Shown here one piece after another: positions 58,741-64,000 of a stretch of 64,000 bases of DNA. Every line of letters begins with the position of its first letter. Position 1 is the first letter of the stretch. This DNA is from Nucisporomicrobium flavum (GTDB lineage Bacteria > Actinomycetota > Actinomycetes > Mycobacteriales > Micromonosporaceae): the NCBI RefSeq assembly GCF_016464385.1, contig NZ_JADMLH010000002.1, forward strand, positions 591,701-655,700, written 5' to 3'. The notes below the pieces were generated by a model. That model was not told the DNA's origin and searched no databases. It saw only the letters and a program-made list of their open reading frames with translations. The translations under genes and the position numbers were made by a program.

Positions 58741-59709
58741 CTATCCGCGGCGGCGGGCGGGCAGGACCGCGACGCCCACCGCGACCAGCGTCAGGGCCGC
58801 GCCCAGGATCGTGTTCCAGCCCGGGCGGCCCGCGTCGCCCGGGACGATCTCGTCGACCAGCAGCGCGCCCGTCACCTGGCCGGCGATCATGCTCAGGCCG
58901 AGCAGGAGGACGCCCGTGTAACGGACCACCGTGGCGCCCACCGCGATGAAGACGATGCCCATCGTGCCGCCGACGTACAGCCACCAGGGGCCGTGCGGCA
59001 GGTGGCCCGGGGTGCCGCGGACCAGCACGGAGATCGCGTACGCGAGGACGAGGACCGCCGTACCCGTCAGGAAGTTGATCAGGCCCGCCACCATCGCGCT
59101 GTTCGCGACGATGCGGACGTGGCCGTTCACGGCCTGCTGCCAGGCGATGCCCAGGCCCGCGAGCAGGGGCAGGATCGCCAGGACCAGCGCGCCCGAATGG
59201 CCGATGCGGTCCGCCACCGAGATCACCACCGCCGCCACCGTGAGGACCGCGCCGGCCAGCCGGGGGGTGGTGACCGGCTGCGGGCCGCCGGGGCCGGTGC
59301 CCGCGCGGTCCACCATCAGGCTGCTCGACGACTGGCCCGCAACCACCGCCACGATGAAGACCGCCACGCCGAGCGTCGGCACCGTGAGCCCTTGCGTGGC
59401 GACGAGGAAGCCACCGCACACGCCGCCGACGCACTGCAGGAGACGGATCCGGCGGTCGCGCAGGCCCGCGCGCAGGGAGCGCAGCCCGGCCCGGCCCGAC
59501 GGCAGCGCCGGTACGAGCACGATGAGCACGAGCAGGCCCGAGCCGAACGAGATCAGCGCGGCGCCGATCGGGTCGTCGAGGCGTACGGCCAGCTCGCCGT
59601 TGATCCGCGACTGCACGGCCAGCGCGACGCCCGCGAGGACCGCGAGCGCTACGCCGACCGCGCGCCGCGTGGCTGTCACGGCCGGCAGCGACGTGCCGGT
59701 CTGGGTCAT
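58741..59709 (-). CDS. DUF606 (YdcZ-type) DMT transporter
   Basis: Protein of 322 residues with ten membrane helices in two DUF606 repeats (about 15-150 and 165-315). Repeat signature [28 protein letters not shown], split as [15 protein letters not shown] and [12 protein letters not shown], and its echo [24 protein letters not shown] in part [14 protein letters not shown]. Substrate unknown. ATG 59709 overlaps the stop of glpX (ATGA). Confidence 0.86.
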   Translation of the reverse strand: MTQTGTSLPAVTATRRAVGVALAVLAGVALAVQSRINGELAVRLDDPIGAALISFGSGLLVLIVLVPALPSGRAGLRSLRAGLRDRRIRLLQCVGGVCGGFLVATQGLTVPTLGVAVFIVAVVAGQSSSSLMVDRAGTGPGGPQPVTTPRLAGAVLTVAAVVISVADRIGHSGALVLAILPLLAGLGIAWQQAVNGHVRIVANSAMVAGLINFLTGTAVLVLAYAISVLVRGTPGHLPHGPWWLYVGGTMGIVFIAVGATVVRYTGVLLLGLSMIAGQVTGALLVDEIVPGDAGRPGWNTILGAALTLVAVGVAVLPARRRG

Positions 59710-60743
59710 TCGCGCACCGAGGGCCAGACCGTGGGCAGGTGCCCGTCGAAGTCCACCGCCGAATACTGCTTCAGCTTCTCCAGCCGGTGGTACGAGTCGA
59801 TGACCCGGATCGTGCCGCTCTTGGAGCGCATCACGATCGACTGCGTGTGCGCCCCGCCGGCCCGGTACCGTACGCCCTTGAGCAGGTCGCCCGAGGTCAC
59901 GCCGGTCGCGACGAAGAAGCAGTTGTCGCCGGTGACCAGGTCGTCGGTGGTGAGCACCCGGTCGAGGTCGTGCCCGCCGGCCCGCGCCTTCTCGCGTTCG
60001 GCGTCGTCCAGCGGCCACAGCTTCGCCTGGATCTCGCCGCCGAGGCACTTCAGCGCGCACGCGGCGGTGATGCCCTCCGGCGTGCCGCCGATGCCCATCA
60101 GCACGTCGACGTCGGACTCGGTGCGGGCGGCCGAGATGGCGCCCGCGATGTCGCCGTCGGAGATGAAACGGATGTTCGCGCCGGCCGCGCGTACCTCCTC
60201 GACCAGGGCCTGGTGCCGCGGCCGGTCCAGGATGCACACCGTGACGTCGGAGACGTCGGAACGCTTCGCCTTGGCGATGCGGCGCAGGTTCTCGGTCGCC
60301 CCGGCGTTGATGTCGATCACGTCGGCGCAGTCCGGGCCGACCGCGATCTTCTCCATGTAGAACACCGCGCTGGGGTCGAACATGGCGCCGCGCTCCGCGA
60401 CGGCCAGCACCGACACCGCGCCGGGCATGCCCTTGCTCATCAGCGTCGTGCCGTCGATCGGGTCGACGGCCACGTCGACCTCCGGACCGGTCCCGTCGCC
60501 GACCTGCTCACCGTTGAAGAGCATCGGCGCCTCGTCCTTCTCACCCTCGCCGATGACGACCACGCCGCGCATCTGGATCGAGTTGATGAGCTTGCGCATG
60601 GCGTCCACGGCGGCGCCGTCGCCGCCGTTCTTGTCGCCGCGGCCCACCCACCGGCCGGCGGCCATCGCGGCGGCCTCGGTGACGCGGACGAGATCGAGGG
60701 CGATGTTGCGGTCGAGATCCTGGGGGTTGGCGGCAGCGGGCAT
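59706..60743 (-). CDS. glpX: Class II fructose-1,6-bisphosphatase
   Basis: Protein of 345 residues that dephosphorylates fructose-1,6-bisphosphate in gluconeogenesis; mycobacteria and relatives use GlpX as the main enzyme. Motifs [26 protein letters not shown] (metal binding), [12 protein letters not shown] and [19 protein letters not shown], here [17 protein letters not shown] 60743. Divergent from the DUF4245 gene. Fits functionally with pckG in the window. It heads an operon with the DUF606 and hypothetical genes. Confidence 0.96.
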   Translation of the reverse strand: MPAAANPQDLDRNIALDLVRVTEAAAMAAGRWVGRGDKNGGDGAAVDAMRKLINSIQMRGVVVIGEGEKDEAPMLFNGEQVGDGTGPEVDVAVDPIDGTTLMSKGMPGAVSVLAVAERGAMFDPSAVFYMEKIAVGPDCADVIDINAGATENLRRIAKAKRSDVSDVTVCILDRPRHQALVEEVRAAGANIRFISDGDIAGAISAARTESDVDVLMGIGGTPEGITAACALKCLGGEIQAKLWPLDDAEREKARAGGHDLDRVLTTDDLVTGDNCFFVATGVTSGDLLKGVRYRAGGAHTQSIVMRSKSGTIRVIDSYHRLEKLKQYSAVDFDGHLPTVWPSVRE

Positions 60744-60842
60744 GAGAGGGCCTCCTCGCGACGGTGCGGGGTGTGGTCGTCCGATCCTCACACGGCGGCC
60801 CGCGCGAAGTCCCGCGTCCGCGACATGGTTAACAATGGTGGG

Positions 60843-61385
60843 GTGTCCAGCCCCGAGACCCCCGCCATCGGCAAGCGTGAAGAGCGCCGGCCGCGGGACA
60901 TGGCGTTGTCCCTCGCCGTCCTGCTCGTCCCGATCGCGCTGCTGCTGCTCTTCTACCGGCTGGTGCTCGGCGGCGACGAGCCGATCGGCATGGACCCCGA
61001 GCCCACGCTGCAGCAGGCCCGGTCGGCCGCGGTCTTCCCGGTGAGCGCCCCGCAGGGCCTCGGCGACGACTGGCACGTGCAGAGCGCCACGTTCAAGCGC
61101 GACGACGACGGCGCCACGCTGCGGCTCGGCTACGTCGACCCGGACAAGAAGCCGATCCAGCTCATCGAGAGCAGCGTCGCGCCCACCACCATCGTCCCGG
61201 CCGAGCTCGGCGACAAGCCGCGCGAGCCGGTGGGCACGTTCCGCGACGAGGCACGGACCTGGCAACGGTACGAGGGCCGCCCCGGCGAGAACGCGCTCGT
61301 GCTGCGGGAGAGCGGCCGTACGGTCATCGTGCTCGGCCCGGCCTCGTCCCAGCACCTCGAGACGCTGGCCGGCGCCCTGCCCTGA
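60843..61385 (+). CDS. DUF4245 membrane protein
   Basis: Protein of 180 residues. A short cytoplasmic N-terminus is followed by a single membrane helix (about 20-37, [19 protein letters not shown]) and an extracellular domain of about 140 residues that matches DUF4245: [21 protein letters not shown], here [29 protein letters not shown] and [19 protein letters not shown]. Family function unknown, restricted to actinobacteria. GTG 60843 preferred; ATG 60825 possible. Converges on xseB. Confidence 0.84.
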   Translation: MSSPETPAIGKREERRPRDMALSLAVLLVPIALLLLFYRLVLGGDEPIGMDPEPTLQQARSAAVFPVSAPQGLGDDWHVQSATFKRDDDGATLRLGYVDPDKKPIQLIESSVAPTTIVPAELGDKPREPVGTFRDEARTWQRYEGRPGENALVLRESGRTVIVLGPASSQHLETLAGALP

Positions 61386-61388
61386 CCC

Positions 61389-61592
61389 CTATTGCTCGGG
61401 GCGCGCGGCGCGGGCGGTCTCGATGCGGTCCCGGGCGCCGTCCAGCCACTTCTGGCAGACGTCGGCCAGCTTCTCGCCGCGTTCCCACAGCGCCAGCGAC
61501 TCCTCCAGCGAGGCGCCGCCCTGCTCCAGCTTCTCGACGACCGTGGCGAGCTCGCCCCGCGCCTGCTCGTAGCTCAGTGTCTCGTCGCTCAT
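61389..61592 (-). CDS. xseB: Exodeoxyribonuclease VII small subunit
   Basis: Protein of 67 residues, helical hairpin: [20 protein letters not shown], then [26 protein letters not shown], here [17 protein letters not shown], the XseB signature. Forms a complex with XseA that degrades single-stranded DNA. ATG 61592 overlaps the end of xseA by 4 bp. Its stop is 4 bp from the DUF4245 stop. Confidence 0.95.
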   Translation of the reverse strand: MSDETLSYEQARGELATVVEKLEQGGASLEESLALWERGEKLADVCQKWLDGARDRIETARAARPEQ

Positions 61593-62812
61593 CTGTTCTC
61601 CCGTACCTCCGTGCTCAGCTCACCGTCGGCCAGCCGTACGCGTAGAACGTCCCCCGCGGCGACCTCGTCCGCGGCCCGCACCACGTGCCCGTCGGCGCGC
61701 TGCACGATCGCGTAGCCCCGCTCGAGGGTCGCCTTGGGCGACAGCGCCCGCAGTCGCGCGAGGGTGTGCCGCAAATCGTCGTCGGCCCGGCGCACCCGGT
61801 GCTCGAGGCTGCGCGTGGCGCGGTCGCGCAGCCCGCTGACCTCGGCGGCGCGCTGCTCGACGAAGGTCTCCGGCCGGGCCAGCGACGGCCGGGACCGGAA
61901 GGCCTCCAGCCGGTGCGCCTCGCGGTCCACCAGCGCCAGCACCGCCCGGTCGAGGCGCCGCCGGGCCTGCCCGATCAGCTGCCGCTCCTCGCCGAGGTCC
62001 GGCACGATCCGCTTCGCCGCGTCGGTCGGCGTGGACGCGCGCAGGTCGGCGACGTAGTCCAGCAGCGGCGCGTCGGTCTCGTGGCCGATCGCGCTGACCA
62101 CGGGCGTACGGCAGCCGAACACCGCCCGGCACAGCGCCTCGTCGGAGAAGGGCAGCAGGTCCTCGACGCTGCCACCGCCGCGCGCGATCACGATGACGTC
62201 GACCGTGTCGTCGTTCTCCAGCACCTTGAGCGCGTCGATGATCTGTGGCACCGCGGTCGGGCCCTGCACCGGCACGTTGATCACCCGGAAGTCGACGCCC
62301 GGCCAGCGGCGGCGGGTGTTCATCAGCACGTCCCGTTCGGCCGCCGAGGCCCGGCCGGTGATCAACCCGATCCGCTGCGGCAGGAACGGCAGGCGGCGCT
62401 TGCGCTCCCGGGCGAACAGGCCCTCGGCCGCGAGCAGCTTCTTCAGCCGTTCGAGGCGGGCCAGCAGCTCACCGAGGCCGACCTGGCGGATCTCGTCGGC
62501 GCGCAGGCTCAGCGAGCCACGGGCCGGGTAGAACTCCGGCTTGGCGTGCAGGGTGACCCGGGCGCCCTCGCTCAGCTCCGGTGCGCCGGCGTCGAGCACG
62601 TCGCGGTGAGCGGTGACGGTGAGGCTCAGGTCGGCCGACGGGTCGCGCAGGGTCAGGAACACCACGCTCGCGCCGGGCCGGCGACTGATCTGGGCGACCT
62701 GCCCGTCGACCCACACCCAGCCGAGCTTGGCGACCCACGCGCCGAGCTTCTGGCTCACGACGCGTACGGGCCACGGCTCGTCGGCGCTGGACTTGGGCTC
62801 CGGCTGGGTCAC
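61589..62812 (-). CDS. xseA: Exodeoxyribonuclease VII large subunit
   Basis: Protein of 407 residues with an N-terminal OB fold (about 15-110, [30 protein letters not shown]) and catalytic domain: [37 protein letters not shown], split as [15 protein letters not shown], and [26 protein letters not shown] in part [15 protein letters not shown]-terminal coiled coil follows. GTG 62812. Cotranscribed with xseB. Confidence 0.96.
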   Translation of the reverse strand: MTQPEPKSSADEPWPVRVVSQKLGAWVAKLGWVWVDGQVAQISRRPGASVVFLTLRDPSADLSLTVTAHRDVLDAGAPELSEGARVTLHAKPEFYPARGSLSLRADEIRQVGLGELLARLERLKKLLAAEGLFARERKRRLPFLPQRIGLITGRASAAERDVLMNTRRRWPGVDFRVINVPVQGPTAVPQIIDALKVLENDDTVDVIVIARGGGSVEDLLPFSDEALCRAVFGCRTPVVSAIGHETDAPLLDYVADLRASTPTDAAKRIVPDLGEERQLIGQARRRLDRAVLALVDREAHRLEAFRSRPSLARPETFVEQRAAEVSGLRDRATRSLEHRVRRADDDLRHTLARLRALSPKATLERGYAIVQRADGHVVRAADEVAAGDVLRVRLADGELSTEVRENR

Positions 62813-62817
62813 CCGGC

Positions 62818-63201
62818 CTAGCCTACGGGCGGGTGCTCCTGCGTCCGTGCGGTGGTACGCCGTACCAGGGCCACCAGCAGCATCAGGACCAGGCCGGCGT
62901 ACCCCCAGAAGAAGACGTCGGCGACGAGCCCGCGGGCGTCGGCGAACGGGAAGGGGTATCCGCGTCCCGCCACCAGCCCGGCGACCATGACCACCCCGCC
63001 GGTCAGGTAGCTCGCGATGCCGGGCCGCGCCCCGATTCCCGCGAGCGACACCAGGATCACTCCGCCGACCACCAGCATGCCGCTGAACGCGAGGTACGCG
63101 CGGTCGGAGAGGTCGTCCGCGTCGGCGATGAGGTTCAGCACGCCGACGATCACGCTGATCCAGCCGATGACCAGGCGCAGCGCGGTGCCGACGGCGCTCA
63201 T
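62818..63201 (-). CDS. Small four-helix membrane protein
   Basis: Protein of 127 residues with four membrane helices (about 8-24, 33-55, 58-80 and 92-112) and short loops; the third/fourth region [22 protein letters not shown] marks an extracytoplasmic loop. No family recognised. ATG 63201; the frame extends to 63336 but that part overlaps ispH and lacks bias. It ends 6 bp before the xseA start on the same strand and may be cotranscribed with xseA/xseB. Confidence 0.72.
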   Translation of the reverse strand: MSAVGTALRLVIGWISVIVGVLNLIADADDLSDRAYLAFSGMLVVGGVILVSLAGIGARPGIASYLTGGVVMVAGLVAGRGYPFPFADARGLVADVFFWGYAGLVLMLLVALVRRTTARTQEHPPVG

Positions 63202-63286
63202 GGGCCGAGTATCCGCCGGTGGCCGGGGGGTTGTGGCCCGTATCGCAGGAAGCGAGATCCGCGGCGAGGGCGGATACCATGGCCGG

Positions 63287-64000
63287 GTGACTTCTGACGC
63301 CTCCACCCCGGTCCGCAAGCGTGTGCTCCTCGCCAAGCCGCGGGGCTACTGCGCCGGTGTCGACCGCGCGGTGCAGACGGTCGAGGAGGCGCTCAAGCTC
63401 TACGGCGCCCCGGTCTACGTGCGCAAGCAGATCGTGCACAACAAGCACGTGGTGAGCACCCTCGAGGCCCGCGGTGCGATCTTCGTGGAGGAGAACGAGG
63501 AGGTCCCCGAGGGCTCGACCGTCGTGTTCTCCGCGCACGGCGTGGCCCCCGAGGTGCACGAGCAGGCCCGCGCGCGCAACCTCAAGGCGATCGACGCGAC
63601 CTGCCCGCTGGTGACGAAGGTGCACCACGAGGCCCGCCGGTTCGCCGCCGAGGACTACGACATCCTGCTCATCGGCCACGAGGGGCACGAGGAGGTCATC
63701 GGCACCTCCGGCGAGGCCCCCGCGCACATCCAGCTGGTCGACGGCCCCGACGACGTCGAGAACGTGGTCGTGCGCGACCCGGCGAAGGTGGTCTGGCTGT
63801 CGCAGACGACGCTGAGCGTGGACGAGACCATGGAGACCGTCGCGCGGCTCAAGACGCGGCTGCCGCTGCTGCAGTCGCCGCCCAGCGACGACATCTGCTA
63901 CGCCACTTCCAACCGGCAGCACGTGATCAAGGAGATCGCGCCGGAGTGCGACGTGGTCATCGTGGTCGGTTCGAGGAACTCGTCCAATTCCGTACGCCTC
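63287..64000 (+). CDS. ispH: 4-Hydroxy-3-methylbut-2-enyl diphosphate reductase (3' part beyond the window)
   Basis: The 4Fe-4S enzyme that ends the MEP pathway by making IPP and DMAPP. The frame is open from GTG 63287 to the window edge (238 codons). Motifs: [12 protein letters not shown] with cluster ligand C22, [20 protein letters not shown] with the second cysteine (about 107), and [12 protein letters not shown] with the third (about 204). About 90 residues are missing. Isoprenoid units from this enzyme would feed the cis-prenyltransferase encoded at 50.6 kb. Divergent from the four-helix membrane protein gene. Confidence 0.95.
   Translation, partial: MTSDASTPVRKRVLLAKPRGYCAGVDRAVQTVEEALKLYGAPVYVRKQIVHNKHVVSTLEARGAIFVEENEEVPEGSTVVFSAHGVAPEVHEQARARNLKAIDATCPLVTKVHHEARRFAAEDYDILLIGHEGHEEVIGTSGEAPAHIQLVDGPDDVENVVVRDPAKVVWLSQTTLSVDETMETVARLKTRLPLLQSPPSDDICYATSNRQHVIKEIAPECDVVIVVGSRNSSNSVRL

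Overview
The window is high-GC actinobacterial chromosome. GTG starts are frequent, third codon positions are almost always G or C, and spaced operons alternate with 3'-overlapping convergent genes. The gene content fits the family Micromonosporaceae, probably an Actinoplanes-like genus: an acyl-CoA carboxylase with alpha, beta and epsilon subunits plus biotin ligase, PASTA-less Ser/Thr kinases with extracellular tails, mycosin-type proteases, SCO6745-like and DUF4349/DUF4245 proteins, and GTP-dependent PEP carboxykinase. The genus is an inference. No rRNA, tRNA, CRISPR array, transposase or integrase was found. About 64 protein genes are described; deoC (left edge) and ispH (right edge) are cut by the window.

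Layout. 1-7.2 kb: deoC and upp (nucleoside salvage, divergent), a Nudix hydrolase, then a two-gene envelope-polymer operon (GT2-TagF fusion plus GT-D fold transferase) followed by a GPP34/GOLPH3-like protein. 7.2-14 kb: phosphoglucomutase/phosphomannomutase, Ser/Thr kinase 1, an orphan methylmalonyl-CoA mutase-type subunit and an M20 amidohydrolase. 14-23 kb: a ketopantoate-reductase-like gene divergent from its probable TetR repressor, a DUF4349 lipoprotein, a four-gene operon (MBL hydrolase, coiled-coil protein, SCO6745-like protein, tandem GNAT), a GGCT-like protein, an LpdA-type quinone reductase and a DedA protein. 23-43.9 kb is an accessory-rich stretch. The carboxylase genes accA3, maf, accE, accD and birA are spread over 20 kb, and between them lie a PadR-ABC exporter unit, a three-gene translationally coupled type-VII-secretion-like cassette (WXG-like, PPE-like, mycosin), Ser/Thr kinase 2 with a linker of over 700 residues, a tandem pair of M50-type membrane proteases, and a repeat-rich single-pass protein. 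Short tandem-repeat arrays sit in the intergenic gaps here. 43.9-64 kb is mostly housekeeping: PH-domain protein, two GtrA proteins, an ECF sigma factor with a zinc-finger-like tail, pckG, an isoprenoid group (membrane protein, geranylgeranyl-reductase-like, cis-prenyltransferase), an EamA exporter divergent from a LysR regulator, trehalose phosphatase, PhoH with a PIN domain, three secreted or membrane hydrolases (transglycosylase-like, trypsin-like, rhomboid), glpX with a DUF606 transporter, DUF4245, xseA/xseB and ispH.

How the parts connect. AccA3, AccD, AccE and BirA together make and biotinylate an acyl-CoA carboxylase. PckG, GlpX and phosphoglucomutase cover gluconeogenesis and sugar-phosphate flux. 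IspH and the short-chain cis-prenyltransferase feed polyprenyl carriers, which the GT2-TagF system probably needs for wall polymer synthesis. Several control sites are readable directly: a TetR-type operator over a consensus promoter (14.95-15.01 kb), two matching PadR palindromes (25.6 and 26.2 kb), a perfect CRP-type box upstream of the transglycosylase gene (55.73 kb), two pairs of DnaA-box 9-mers, and several strong terminator hairpins. The most interesting unexplained unit is the orphan type-VII-like cassette with the neighbouring kinase and twin M50 proteases, all inserted in the carboxylase locus.
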